From the NCBI GenBank assembly GCA_041984235.1, contig JBHIYN010000007.1, positions 124,001 through 188,000 of the forward strand: 64,000 nt of DNA, in the 5' to 3' direction. Below, piece by piece: positions 25,011-33,524 of the stretch. Origin of the DNA: JBHIYN01 sp041984235 (lineage in GTDB: Bacteria; Pseudomonadota; Gammaproteobacteria; Ga0077536). A model generated the notes under the pieces. That model saw only the letters and a program-made list of their open reading frames with translations, searched no databases and was not told where the DNA came from. The first letter of the stretch is position 1. Each line of letters begins with the position of its first letter. Made by a program: the position numbers and the translations under genes.

Positions 25011-26243
25011 TCAATCGTCGTGTTCGCGCGAGAGGGTCGCACGCAGGACCACCGGTACTGCGATGGAGGTAACGATGGCCATAATGACGACCGCCGAGAA
25101 CAAGTGCTCGATGACCGCAGGTGTCGGCACCGGCCGGTCGAACAGCCCGGCGCGCGCGGCGACGCTGGCGACGATCAGCTCGACCACGCCGCGCGCACTC
25201 ATACTCACGCCGATGTTCCACGCCGATCGTGGCGCGAAGCCGGTCGCGAGGGCAGCACCGCCGGCACCGACGATCTTGCCAAGAAAGGCGACCGTGATGA
25301 GCAGGGCGACAAACCCCGGGATCGCGACCAGCGCGCTCGGGTCCAGGTAGAGCCCGATGGAGACGAAGAACAGCGGCCCGAGGAAGCCCGCGGCAAGCGC
25401 GTCGACCTTGCCCTTGACTGCCTCGTAGTGTTGCTTCGGCACCTCCCTGCGCGAAAACAGCAGGCCGGCCGCGAAAGCCCCGATGATGAAATGCAGGCCG
25501 AGCAACTCGGCCAGCACGGCCAGCAGCAGTCCGGTCAGCAGCAGCGCTACGAATCCGCTTTGCTCCACTTCCAGCGCCGCCACCGCGCGCTGCACGCGCG
25601 GCGAGTTGTAGCGAAACAGCAGGCCAACGAACGCGGCGAACATCCCGGCCTTGACCACGATGAGGACGATATCGCCGGCGCCGGGCGCCTCGCCGCCATG
25701 CATGAGACCGGTCAGCAGGGCGAGCAGGAACAGGCTCAGGATGTCGTCGGCCACCGCGGCGGCGACGATGCTGCGCCCAAGTGGACTGTCGAGCTGTCCC
25801 AGGTCCATCAGGACCTTGATCGCGACGGGCACCGCGGTGATCGCGAGCGCGGTGCCCAGGAACAGCGCCTGCGTGGTGCGGTAGTCAGAAGCCGGCAACA
25901 CCATGTAACCGAGCGCCAGGCCCGCGCCGAAGGGAACCAGCATACCCGCGATCGCGATCGCCATGCTGCGCCGCGACGCTTCCAGCATATCGCGTCCGTC
26001 GAGTTCGATACCGGCAGCCAGCAGCAGGCAGAACGCACCCAGCTCGGTCAGGCCCTCAAACAGATCATCGTGCGTGAGCCCGGCGATCGGGCCCAGCGCC
26101 TCACCGCCCAGGTGAACCAGCACTCCGATGGCGACGCCGGCGAGGATCTCCCCGACGACCGCCGGCTGACCGATGCGCAGGCACACCTCGGCGCCGAGCT
26201 TGGCGGCGAGCAGGATGACGAACAGTGAGACGAACAGGTCCAT
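25011..26243 (-). CDS. Cation:proton antiporter (CPA2/KefB-like)
   Basis: A 410-residue inner-membrane protein with about 12 hydrophobic helices. Family marks: IGQPAVVGEILAGVAIG near residue 24, LGAFCLLLAAGIELD near 68, the TALAITAVPVAIKVL helix, the ion-site helix SIVAAAVADDILSLFLLALLTG with the Asp pair, and SMSARGVVELIVASVA near 345. No RCK/TrkA-N domain follows, so it is the short form. It would exchange Na+ or K+ for H+. Upstream on the same strand stand a CBS-domain protein and a LolA-like protein, probably one transcription unit. Confidence 0.9.
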   Translation of the reverse strand: MDLFVSLFVILLAAKLGAEVCLRIGQPAVVGEILAGVAIGVLVHLGGEALGPIAGLTHDDLFEGLTELGAFCLLLAAGIELDGRDMLEASRRSMAIAIAGMLVPFGAGLALGYMVLPASDYRTTQALFLGTALAITAVPVAIKVLMDLGQLDSPLGRSIVAAAVADDILSLFLLALLTGLMHGGEAPGAGDIVLIVVKAGMFAAFVGLLFRYNSPRVQRAVAALEVEQSGFVALLLTGLLLAVLAELLGLHFIIGAFAAGLLFSRREVPKQHYEAVKGKVDALAAGFLGPLFFVSIGLYLDPSALVAIPGFVALLITVAFLGKIVGAGGAALATGFAPRSAWNIGVSMSARGVVELIVASVAARAGLFDRPVPTPAVIEHLFSAVVIMAIVTSIAVPVVLRATLSREHDD

Positions 26244-26344
26244 CGGTCAACCAGCGCCACCGCTCGTCGCACGCAGATCGCCGCCGCGCCGCAGGTGCAC
26301 CTGACGCGCACCGAGACCCGCGGCAGGTGCCGCGCCGCCGGCGG

Positions 26345-26839
26345 TCAGGCGCTTGCGTCCTCCGCGACCAGACGCACGATGTCCAGACTGGAAACCACGC
26401 CAACCAGGCGGCCGTCGTCGATCACCGGCAGGCGGTGCAGCGCCCGCTCGCTCATGACCGCTGCGGCCTGCCGTATCGTGGTGCCGGACTCCACGCTGAT
26501 GATTTCGCGTGACATCACGTCGCTGGCACGCAGATGGTCCATGCGTGCCCCGACACGCTGCGCGATGTCTTCGAAGGTCTCGCCTTCGGGCGTACGCAGG
26601 CCGATTCCGGATATATCCGTGTAGTAGTCGCAGATTGCTTCCGCCAGGGTGTGTTCGGTGCACAGTCGGCGCACGATGTCGGATCGGCTCAGAACCCCAC
26701 AGACCCGCCCGCTCTCGTCGATGACGGGGCAGCCGCTGACCCGGGACTCGATCAGCAGGCGTTCGATCTCGGGCATGCGCGCGTTGGCCGGAACATCGAC
26801 CACGCGGCGGCTCATGATGCTTGCGACCGTCTTCGTCAT
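26345..26839 (-). CDS. CBS-domain pair protein
   Basis: A 164-residue soluble protein made of two CBS motifs: the first around IMSRRVVDVPANARMPEIERLLIESRVSGCPVIDESGRVCGVLSRSDIVR, the second around VMSREIISVESGTTIRQAAAVMSERALHRLPVIDDGRLVGVVSSLDIVRLV. Such pairs bind adenine nucleotides and regulate a partner. AGGAG precedes the ATG. The antiporter downstream is a plausible partner, since CBS domains often gate transporters; that is inference. Confidence 0.92.
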   Translation of the reverse strand: MTKTVASIMSRRVVDVPANARMPEIERLLIESRVSGCPVIDESGRVCGVLSRSDIVRRLCTEHTLAEAICDYYTDISGIGLRTPEGETFEDIAQRVGARMDHLRASDVMSREIISVESGTTIRQAAAVMSERALHRLPVIDDGRLVGVVSSLDIVRLVAEDASA

Positions 26840-26920
26840 GGGGCGCTCCTGTCACGACAAGTCGGGCCGCCGGCGCACCCCGCGCCGCAGCCCGACCACA
26901 ATGTTCGCAGAAGTCAGGCA

Positions 26921-27793
26921 TCACTGCATGCGCGGGCGCAGGCCCTCCCAGATCGGGTGCTGCGGCACTTCCGCCAGGGCCGTCTCGCGGAACAACTCAG
27001 CGTTCGGCGAGGTGTCGTAGCGCACGCTGCGTACGAGCAGCTCGGAGCTCGTACGCGTTTGCAGATCGTCCATCACGATGCTGGTGATGGTCGGGCGGCC
27101 GTCGATGAGCACGGCCTGGTAGCGCGCCAGCTTCCACAGACGCCCGGCGCGGTCGTAGTACTGCCGGCGCAGGGGCAGCCAGGTCTCGGCCGATACCCAG
27201 GTCACCACGCGCGAGAACCACGTCGAGTCGACCGCCTGCGCCTCGAGCTTGTAGGCCGGCTCGTGCCCCACGCGCTCACGTCCGAGCACGCTGTGGGTGT
27301 AAGGCGCATCCGGCACCAGGCCGAGATCGGCACGGGTGAAGTCGGTGCGCAGGAGCTTGTCCTCGGGACGTACCGGTACCACCGTGCGGACGCGGCCGGT
27401 TGCCGGCAGGAAGATGGCTTCCGCCGGCTGCGCGTCGTGCTGAATGCCCCACAGCATCACGATGTCCTCGAAACCCGGCTCGCCACCGGTGAAGACAGCC
27501 GTCGTCCGGGTGCCGTCGTCAAAGGCGCGGCGAGCGACGTGCGCATCGTAGATCAATACGCCGTCCTCGCCGGTGTCGGTGGCGAGACGCACCTCGGCAA
27601 TCATGGTCGCGGATGGCGTCAGCGCCTCGTTCATACGCCGAACGACGTCGGCGGCCGACGGCAGGACCGCGTCGTCGGCGGCCGGCGCAGATGCCGTTCC
27701 GGCGGCGAGCGCGAGGAGCAGGACCCGGCCCAGGCTGCTCGCCGCTCGCGGAGCATTTGGTGTGCGGACACGTGAGAAGCTTGCTTGCATCAT
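26921..27793 (-). CDS. LolA-like outer-membrane lipoprotein-sorting protein
   Basis: A 290-residue exported protein with a signal peptide ending near AGTASAPA and a LolA-like half-barrel: SADVVRRMNEALTP, repeated strands around MLWGIQHDAQPAEAIFLPATGRVRTV and LPLRRQYYDRAGRLWKLARYQ. It matches the larger LolA-like proteins often found with lipid or MMPL export systems, not housekeeping LolA. AGGAGG precedes the ATG at 27793. A clear sigma-54 promoter lies about 85-100 bp upstream. It may carry a lipid or lipoprotein to the outer membrane under stress. Confidence 0.82.
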   Translation of the reverse strand: MMQASFSRVRTPNAPRAASSLGRVLLLALAAGTASAPAADDAVLPSAADVVRRMNEALTPSATMIAEVRLATDTGEDGVLIYDAHVARRAFDDGTRTTAVFTGGEPGFEDIVMLWGIQHDAQPAEAIFLPATGRVRTVVPVRPEDKLLRTDFTRADLGLVPDAPYTHSVLGRERVGHEPAYKLEAQAVDSTWFSRVVTWVSAETWLPLRRQYYDRAGRLWKLARYQAVLIDGRPTITSIVMDDLQTRTSSELLVRSVRYDTSPNAELFRETALAEVPQHPIWEGLRPRMQ

Positions 27794-27874
27794 CGTCCTC
27801 CTGTTGTCCGGTGCGCATGCCTGCGTCGCTCGTGAGCGGCGCCGCCCGCAACCGGCGTGAACCTGTTGGATGTT

Positions 27875-27891
27875 TCGCAAGATGCATGCCA
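27875..27891 (-). promoter_or_regulatory. Sigma-54 promoter of the LolA-like gene
   Basis: On the minus strand TGGCATGCATCTTGCGA has the -24 GG and -12 GC exactly 10 bases apart and matches TGGCAC-N5-TTGC with one mismatch. It lies right after the stop of the upstream kinase-like gene, and transcription would start near 27865, giving a leader of about 70 bases. Confidence 0.7.
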
Positions 27892-27907
27892 CCTGCCGGC
27901 GGCGGAC

Positions 27908-28849
27908 TCACTCGCCGCGATCGATCTCGGGCAGGTACACGCGCCATGCGGACGCTGCGCCATCGCCGAACTCGAGCTCCCCGCCGTCGGCATTGATCAC
28001 GTGGACGGCGGTGACCAGCGCTGCTCCCAGTCCCTGGGGGACCTGGCCCGCTGGCCGCGCGCCGGGATCGCCGCGCCGCAGTTCGCCCGCCAGCTCGGCG
28101 CGCCCGGAATGCGCCCGGGCCTGCACGCGCAGCGCGTCGCCCGGCGCGGCGCCGGCGGCGCTGGCCAGGATCAATGCCAGCAAGGCCAGGCGCATCCGGG
28201 ATTCGGACACACTGATCTGCACCGGCGGGCCGCAATCGGTTCGCAGGAGATCGACATTGCGACCGCGCAGCGCGGGGGCGGCGAAGCGCCGCACCTCGTC
28301 GAGCAGCCACGCCGTGCTGGTCACGGCCCTGCCGCTGACGCCGGCATCGAAGAACTCCACCAGCGCAGAGACCGCCGCACCGAGCCGCTCCGTCTCCGTC
28401 GCGATCGCATCCAGGTAGCGCGACTCGCGCCGCTCGCGGCCTTCGGGACGCGTCGCGGCATCACGCGAGTAGCGTAGCATCTCCGCGTTCATGGCCAGCG
28501 AATTCAGCGGCGACCTGAGGTCGTGAACAATGCCTTCGTAAAGGCCGTGCAGCACCGTCCAGCGTGCCGCGGCCAGCGACGGGCGCGCCTGCCAGCCCTC
28601 CCCCGCATGCAGCAGCACACAGGCCTGCCCGCCATAACGCACCGGCTCACCGTGGAACTCCAGGCCACCGGCGTGAAAGACGATCGTTGGCTCGCCACCC
28701 TGGGCGGCCGCGGCCAGGGCGTCCAGCCTCTGCGCATCAGCGGCAGCATTGAGCAGGCCGCGCTCGCTCAGCCGGCGCCGGGTATCTCGGTCAACGCCCA
28801 GCAAAACGCCGTCGGCTGCGCACAGCAGAAGATCGGGCACGAAATTCAT
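27908..28849 (-). CDS. Histidine-kinase-like protein with degenerate ATP domain
   Basis: A 313-residue soluble protein. Residues about 1-90 look PAS-like (LLLCAADGVLLGVDRDTRRRLSERG). The dimerisation box GIVHDLRSPLNSLAMNAEML has the phospho-accepting histidine. The ATPase part is poor: where an N-box with Asn is expected it reads LALLALILASAAGAA, and only the G2-like PQGLGAALVTAVHVINADGGELEFGD remains. It may be a pseudokinase, phosphatase or phosphotransfer scaffold. An alternative TTG start at 28936 has AGGAG upstream, so the N-terminus is uncertain. The hybrid kinase and sigma-54 regulator lie within 2.5 kb. Confidence 0.65.
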   Translation of the reverse strand: MNFVPDLLLCAADGVLLGVDRDTRRRLSERGLLNAAADAQRLDALAAAAQGGEPTIVFHAGGLEFHGEPVRYGGQACVLLHAGEGWQARPSLAAARWTVLHGLYEGIVHDLRSPLNSLAMNAEMLRYSRDAATRPEGRERRESRYLDAIATETERLGAAVSALVEFFDAGVSGRAVTSTAWLLDEVRRFAAPALRGRNVDLLRTDCGPPVQISVSESRMRLALLALILASAAGAAPGDALRVQARAHSGRAELAGELRRGDPGARPAGQVPQGLGAALVTAVHVINADGGELEFGDGAASAWRVYLPEIDRGE

Positions 28850-28929
28850 CACGCCCCATGAAAGCAGAATGCATACCAGTTTCAAAGTCACCGCGCCCGC
28901 CGGCACCGGCGTGCCGTCACGCGGCAGTT

Positions 28930-28946
28930 TTGACAATCGTTTGTAA
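28930..28946. promoter_or_regulatory. Putative activator-binding dyad (UAS) upstream of the 29 kb gene
   Basis: TTGACA-ATCGTT-TGTAA is a dyad about 74 bp upstream of the -24 element at 29012. Closely similar dyads occur at 33016-33032 and 35498-35514, each at a similar distance from a sigma-54 promoter. Confidence 0.5.
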
Positions 28947-29010
28947 CTCCTGCACCCGGCCAGCGCGGCCGGCGGCCAGCGGCAGCCGTGACAGCGCGAC
29001 CGGCAACGGT

Positions 29011-29027
29011 TGGCATTGCACGTGCAA
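29011..29027 (+). promoter_or_regulatory. Sigma-54-like promoter
   Basis: TGGCATTGCACGTGCAA has GG (29012-29013) and GC (29024-29025) 10 bases apart and differs from the consensus at two core places. Predicted transcription start is about 29037, which is right at the first ATG of the gene, so either the mRNA is leaderless or a later start is used. Confidence 0.5.
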
Positions 29028-29037
29028 GGCAGCGGAC

Positions 29038-29337
29038 ATGAAGACCACGTTCAGCAGACGCATGCAGGGCAAGCGGCGTGACATCCTGCGGCAGCTACCG
29101 GAGGCGCTCGGCGGACGACCCTACCGCGAATCGGAGGCGGGCGCGATCGAGGTGCGGGAGGGACCGGAGCGTCGTATCCGGCTGAATATCGTGCCCCTGG
29201 GCAACCGCGAGCTGGGCGCACTGACTCTGCCGATGCAGCGCGTCGAATTCACCTTCGAAGGTTACCCCGTCGACGAGGTCAACCGCTTCATGGCACGCTT
29301 CGACACCTGCACGATGCGCGTCGGCGGCGGCCCCTGA
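29038..29337 (+). CDS. Hypothetical protein, small and basic at the N-terminus
   Basis: A 99-residue soluble protein that I do not recognise. It opens with MKTTFSRRMQGKRRDILRQLPEALGG, continues with an alternating strand pattern (GAIEVREGPERRIRLNIVPLG, RVEFTFEGYPVDEVNRFMARFDTCTMRVGGG) and has no membrane helix. The second ATG at 29062 is a real alternative because a sigma-54-like promoter predicts an mRNA that begins at about 29037. It sits between the degenerate kinase and the hybrid kinase, so it may be a small output or regulator of that signalling group. Confidence 0.55.
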   Translation: MKTTFSRRMQGKRRDILRQLPEALGGRPYRESEAGAIEVREGPERRIRLNIVPLGNRELGALTLPMQRVEFTFEGYPVDEVNRFMARFDTCTMRVGGGP

Positions 29338-29355
29338 AGCACAACCGCAGCCGCG

Positions 29356-31224
29356 TCAGCTGAGTGCTTCGCGCAGTTGCTCGAGACTGACCGGCTTGAC
29401 CATGTAGCGATCAAACCCGGCCGCGGTGGCCTGCTCGGCGACCTGGGCGGAACCGTACCCGGTGACGGCAATCAGGGTGCAGCGTCGATCCGGCCAGCGC
29501 GCACGGACCTCGCGCGCGACTTCGAAACCATCGCGCCCCGGCAGGCCGATGTCCAGCACGAGCACGTCCGGCCAGGCCGTTTCCAGCGCCTGCAGCACAC
29601 CTTCCCCGTCGATGGCCTGGGTCACGTTGAAGCCGTTGAGCTCGAGGTAGTCGGTCAGCGCCTGCAGTGCGGCAACGTTGTCATCGGCAACCATGACGTG
29701 ACGCGCGGCGCCGCCGGCATCTTCCTGTACCTGCGTGTCAACGGCCGCGCCAGGCACGGTGCCGTCGTAGCACGGCAGGGTGACGCGCACACGCGTCCCC
29801 CTGCCGGCGACGCCTTCGCTCTCGGCGGTGATGGCGCCATCGTGCAGGTCGACGATACGCCGGCAGATTGCGAGGCCCAGGCCCATGCCGCCGCTCTGCC
29901 GCGAGATGTGTTGTTCGGCCTGGGCGAAATCCTCGAACACGTGCGGCAGCAGGTCGGGCGCGATGCCGATACCCTCGTCGGCGACGACGATCTCCACGCG
30001 GTCGTCGTCCGCTTCCGTGGTAATCGTCACGGTACCTTCGGACTCCGTGAACTTGGCCGCGTTGTCGAGCAGGTTGTGCATCACCTGGGCCAGGCGGAAC
30101 TTGTCCGCGTAGACCATGCAACCGTGCTCGATCGGTCCCAGCGCAACCGTGACACCGCTCTCGCCGAGGTGCTCGGCCATCGAATCCACCGCCATCGACA
30201 CGATCTCCTCGACTGCGACGGGTGCGCGCTTGAGCTCGAACTCGCCGCGGTCGACGCGCGCCAGGTCGAGCATGTCGTCGACCTGGCGGCGCATGGTGGT
30301 GACCTGGTTGTCGATGATCTCCAGCGCGCGCTCGCCACGGTCGGTATGCGCCCCGGCCAGGCGCAGGACGCCGGCCGCGTTGCTGATCGCGCCCAGCGGG
30401 TTGCGCAGCTCGTGGCCCAGCATGGAGATGAAGTCGTCGCGCTGCCGCGCCTGGCGTTCGAGCTCGGCGGAGAGCGTGCGGTAACGTTCCTCGCTCTCGG
30501 ACAGCGCGGCCTGGGCACGCATCTCCAGCGTCACATCGCGCACGCTGGCCGAAACGCCGATCAGCGTCCGGGAGCTGTCGTGCACGGGGGAGAGCGTGAT
30601 CGCGACCGTGAGCACCTCGCCCGCATGCGTCAGGTGTCGGTCGTGGAACGTTTCCTCGATGCCGCCGTCGCGCAGATTGCGCACTGCGTCGAGCAGGGTG
30701 GTATCGCCCGCGCCCAGCAGCTCGTCGGCCCGCCGCCCGATGGCCTGCGCCGCGGAGTAACCGTACAGCGCCTCGCTGCGCGCATTCCATTCACGCACGG
30801 TGCCGTCCAGCGCCATGGCGACGATTGCATCGCGCGATCCGGACGCCACCGCCGCCCACTCGCGCCGCCTGCGTTCGCGGCGAAACTCGCTCAGTCGCAA
30901 CGCCGCCACGGCCCACAGCGCGAGCAGCACGATGGCGCGGGCATACCAGTCCGCGCCGGCAACCGGCGCGGCGGCGATGACAGCCGCGACCGCCAGCACG
31001 CTGCAGGTTGCGGTCAGCGCCAGCAGGGCCCCGCCATGCAAGGTACGGCTCGCGAGCAATACGGGCAGTACGTACAATACGGCTGCGCCGCTGGCGGCTG
31101 GTAGCGCGAAATCGAGCACTGCGATGACCAGCACCAGCACGCCGGCACCGCGTAGCGCGCTGCCGCCGAAGCCGCCGGCATCGTACCGGGCACGTTCTCC
31201 GTCATGGCCCATCGCGATCTTCAC
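29356..31224 (-). CDS. Hybrid sensor histidine kinase with receiver domain
   Basis: A 622-residue sensor. Residues about 20-115 hold four hydrophobic helices, then a PAS domain (about 120-245, AIVAMALDGTVREWNARSEALYGYSAAQAIGR), a HisKA box with the phospho-His in SMLGHELRNPLGAISNAAGVL, a full HATPase (HNLLDNAAKFTE N-box, ADEGIGIAP, GGMGLGLAICRRI) and a C-terminal receiver with the phospho-Asp in VLVLDIGLPGRDG. It faces away from the sigma-54 regulator gene, with only about 24 bases between starts. The pair probably forms one phosphorelay. The signal is unknown. Confidence 0.9.
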   Translation of the reverse strand: MKIAMGHDGERARYDAGGFGGSALRGAGVLVLVIAVLDFALPAASGAAVLYVLPVLLASRTLHGGALLALTATCSVLAVAAVIAAAPVAGADWYARAIVLLALWAVAALRLSEFRRERRRREWAAVASGSRDAIVAMALDGTVREWNARSEALYGYSAAQAIGRRADELLGAGDTTLLDAVRNLRDGGIEETFHDRHLTHAGEVLTVAITLSPVHDSSRTLIGVSASVRDVTLEMRAQAALSESEERYRTLSAELERQARQRDDFISMLGHELRNPLGAISNAAGVLRLAGAHTDRGERALEIIDNQVTTMRRQVDDMLDLARVDRGEFELKRAPVAVEEIVSMAVDSMAEHLGESGVTVALGPIEHGCMVYADKFRLAQVMHNLLDNAAKFTESEGTVTITTEADDDRVEIVVADEGIGIAPDLLPHVFEDFAQAEQHISRQSGGMGLGLAICRRIVDLHDGAITAESEGVAGRGTRVRVTLPCYDGTVPGAAVDTQVQEDAGGAARHVMVADDNVAALQALTDYLELNGFNVTQAIDGEGVLQALETAWPDVLVLDIGLPGRDGFEVAREVRARWPDRRCTLIAVTGYGSAQVAEQATAAGFDRYMVKPVSLEQLREALS

Positions 31225-31247
31225 CTACCGCGCTTTCCGAGCACAGC

Positions 31248-32639
31248 ATGCCTACAGCACTTCTGGTCGACGACGATACCACCTTTCGCATGGCGGTCGC
31301 CGACTTCCTGCAGGACCAGGGTTTCACCGTGGTCAGCGCCGAGGATCGCGCCGGCGCAGTCGCCGCGTTGAAGGACGCCGCGCCCGATTTGCTGGTCATC
31401 GACCTCATGCTGCCGGACGGCAGCGGTCTGGACGCCGTCGACGCGCTGCCGGACGACGCCACCACCCGCGTCCTGCTGGTTACCGGGCACCCCTCGGTGG
31501 AGACCGCGATCGGCGCGGTGCGCAAACGGGTCGACGAGTATCTCGTCAAACCGGTCGGCCTCAAGGATCTGCAGCGGGCGCTGGATGGCTTCTCACCCGC
31601 GGCAAGCGAGAGCAGTGCAGCCACGGGGGCAGGCGAGACGCCCGCGCGCGGCGCCGCGACCTCCGCTGCCACCGCGCCACTGGTCGGTGATTCGGCGCCC
31701 ATGCGCGAACTCACGGCCGCCATCGGCCGCGTCGCACCGATGGATGCCACCGTGCTGATCCAGGGCGAGAGCGGCACCGGCAAAGAACTCGTGGCGCGTG
31801 CCGTGCACGCCGCCAGCGGCCGCCAGGGCGACCTGGTCGCGATCAACTGCGGCGCGATAGCCGAGTCGCTGATCGCCGCGGAGCTGTTCGGTCACGAGAA
31901 GGGTGCGTTTACCGGCGCCGACCGCCAGCGCCCCGGGATCTTCGAGCGCGCCGACGGCGGCACCGTGTTCCTCGACGAGATCACCGAGATGCCAGCCGAC
32001 CTGCAGGTCAACCTGCTGCGCGTGCTCGAAACGGCCTCGGTCACGCGCGTCGGCGGCACCAGCGAGATCCCGATCGACGTGCGCGTGCTGGCCGCGACCA
32101 ACCGCGATCCGGAAGCGGCCGTGGCCGACGGCATACTGCGCGAGGATCTCTACTATCGACTGATGGTCTACCCGCTGCGCATTCCACCGCTGCGCGAGCG
32201 CGGCGACGACATCATCCTGCTCGCCGAACACTTCCTGGCCGAGCAGAACGACGCCTACGGCACGCACAAGTCGCTGACCGAGGCTGCGCGCGAGCGCCTG
32301 CTGGCGCATGGCTGGCCGGGCAACGTGCGCGAGCTGAAGCACACCATGCAACGCATGTACATCAACAGCGACGGCGACCTCGACCTCGACTCGATACCGG
32401 AGGAGTTCGATCGCCCGCCGCCGTGGAGCCGCAACTCACTCAACCTCAGTGTGGGCACGCCCATCGCCGAAGCCGAGCGCCGCCTGGTGCTGGCGACGCT
32501 GGAGCACTTCGACGGCGACAAGAAGCTCGCCGCGCGCACCCTCGGCGTGAGCCTGAAGACGATTTACAACCGGCTCAACAGCTACGCCGAGGATGGCAGC
32601 TATACGGGTGACGGCAGCGGCGAAGCGCCGCCTGACTAG
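31248..32639 (+). CDS. NtrC-family sigma-54-dependent response regulator
   Basis: A 463-residue regulator: receiver domain at 1-120 with phospho-Asp52 in LLVIDLMLPDGSG, AAA+ domain at about 150-385 with Walker A GESGTGKE, the sigma-54-contact loop GAFTGA and ERADGGTVFLDEITEMP, then a Fis-type HTH at the C-terminus (LATLEHFDGDKKLAARTLGVSLKTIYNRLNSY). It has every part needed to open sigma-54 promoters. Six candidate promoters within 8 kb on either side, several with a shared upstream dyad, make it the likely activator of this island. The hybrid kinase divergent from it is the natural partner. Confidence 0.93.
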   Translation: MPTALLVDDDTTFRMAVADFLQDQGFTVVSAEDRAGAVAALKDAAPDLLVIDLMLPDGSGLDAVDALPDDATTRVLLVTGHPSVETAIGAVRKRVDEYLVKPVGLKDLQRALDGFSPAASESSAATGAGETPARGAATSAATAPLVGDSAPMRELTAAIGRVAPMDATVLIQGESGTGKELVARAVHAASGRQGDLVAINCGAIAESLIAAELFGHEKGAFTGADRQRPGIFERADGGTVFLDEITEMPADLQVNLLRVLETASVTRVGGTSEIPIDVRVLAATNRDPEAAVADGILREDLYYRLMVYPLRIPPLRERGDDIILLAEHFLAEQNDAYGTHKSLTEAARERLLAHGWPGNVRELKHTMQRMYINSDGDLDLDSIPEEFDRPPPWSRNSLNLSVGTPIAEAERRLVLATLEHFDGDKKLAARTLGVSLKTIYNRLNSYAEDGSYTGDGSGEAPPD

Positions 32640-32671
32640 GTGCCGCTCCGCGTCGCTGCAGGACGCGGCAC

Positions 32672-32848
32672 TCAGACCGGCGGCGCGCGGCCGCGCAGCG
32701 CCTGCGCCAGCAACGCCAGTACGAAGAGGATGATGAAAGCGTAGAAGAGCAGCTCGGCGATACCCGCGGCCGCGCCGGCAATACCGCCGAAGCCGAGTAC
32801 GCCGGCGATGATGGCGATGATGAAGAAGGTGAGGGCCCATGAAAGCAT
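32672..32848 (-). CDS. DUF1328 small membrane protein (YtjA-like)
   Basis: A 58-residue protein made almost wholly of two membrane helices: it starts MLSWALTFFIIAIIAGVLGFGG, continues IAGAAAGIAELLFYAFIILFVLALL and ends in a short basic tail. This is the DUF1328 pattern. AGGAGA lies before the ATG at 32848. A sigma-54 promoter stands about 70-80 bp upstream. The family is often found among stress-induced genes; function unknown. Confidence 0.88.
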   Translation of the reverse strand: MLSWALTFFIIAIIAGVLGFGGIAGAAAGIAELLFYAFIILFVLALLAQALRGRAPPV

Positions 32849-32914
32849 GGTCGGTCTCCTGGTGATTCGCAGGGCAGGCCGGCCACCCCGGGGTGGCCGA
32901 CTTTACGGGACCGC

Positions 32915-32930
32915 TGCGATTTCCGTGCCA
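32915..32930 (-). promoter_or_regulatory. Sigma-54 promoter of the DUF1328 gene
   Basis: On the minus strand TGGCACGGAAATCGCA fits TGGCACG-N4-TTGCA with one mismatch, and GG/GC are 10 bases apart. Transcription would begin near 32904. Confidence 0.65.
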
Positions 32931-33015
32931 GACGGATTCACGCAGCGCAAAGCCGCGCCACGGCACTGCCTTTGCCACCGGCATCGCGTTGTGGCGCGCG
33001 GCCCCTGGTGCAGTA

Positions 33016-33032
33016 TTTACACGCTGCTGTAA
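33016..33032. promoter_or_regulatory. Putative activator-binding dyad shared by two divergent sigma-54 promoters
   Basis: TTTACA-CGCTGC-TGTAA is centred about 83 bp from the rightward -24 element and about 96 bp from the leftward one, the usual distance for an NtrC-type enhancer. Similar dyads occur at 28930 and 35498. Confidence 0.5.
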
Positions 33033-33105
33033 GACGCGCCCTGCGCGCGATGCCGGCAAATTTGAGGATCCCCGCGCGCACGCGAGCCAGTACGGGTTCC
33101 GCTAC

Positions 33106-33120
33106 TGGCACGAAGCTTGC
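33106..33120 (+). promoter_or_regulatory. Sigma-54 promoter of the coiled-coil gene
   Basis: TGGCACGAAGCTTGC is a full match to the core consensus TGGCACG-N4-TTGC, with GG at 33107-33108 and GC at 33119-33120. Transcription would start near 33132, leaving a 33-base leader that contains the ribosome site. Confidence 0.8.
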
Positions 33121-33164
33121 GAACTCTCCGGGCAATCGTTTTCACATCGCCCCGGAGACCTCGC

Positions 33165-33452
33165 ATGACCGAACAGTCCGCCTACGCCCGCAAGCTGGAG
33201 GCGCAGCTCGCCGAGTGGCGCGCCGACATCGACAAGCTCGAAGCCAGGCTGGCCGGGGCCAGTGCCGAACGGCGCCTGGAGATCCGGCGCGCGCTCGACG
33301 ACCTCGAACGGCAGCGCCGCGAGGCAGCGCGCAAGGTGGAGGAGATCAAGGTTGCCGGCGAACACGCCGTCGCCGATCTCAGGATCGGACTCGAACGCCT
33401 GCGCGACGACATCCGCGCGCGCCTCGACGACACCGCTGCGCGTCTCGGCTGA
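33165..33452 (+). CDS. Small coiled-coil protein
   Basis: A 95-residue, highly charged protein with continuous heptad character from YARKLEAQLAEWRADIDKLEARLAG to RIGLERLRDDIRARLDDTAARLG. No cysteine, no signal and no membrane helix. The start at 33165 has GGAG upstream and lies 33 bases after the predicted sigma-54 start point; a longer frame from 33117 would begin before that point. Similar short coiled-coil proteins occur in stress-inducible proteobacterial clusters. Specific function unknown. Confidence 0.75.
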   Translation: MTEQSAYARKLEAQLAEWRADIDKLEARLAGASAERRLEIRRALDDLERQRREAARKVEEIKVAGEHAVADLRIGLERLRDDIRARLDDTAARLG

Positions 33453-33524
33453 CGTCGGCGCAGCCCCTGCCCCGGCAGACGGCCCCTGGTCCCTAAGCAT
33501 TTCCCTACCCGGAGGTACAACACC

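Larger units (their letters stand above)
32849..33164. other. Intergenic region with two divergent sigma-54 promoters and a central dyad
   Basis: This 316-bp gap has no gene. It holds a sigma-54 promoter facing left (32915-32930), one facing right (33106-33120), and between them the dyad TTTACA-N6-TGTAA (33016-33032). There is also a GCAAAG/CTTTGC inverted pair (32947-32975) and a GGCCACCCCGGGGTGGCC palindrome near 32881 in the leftward leader. Confidence 0.6.
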
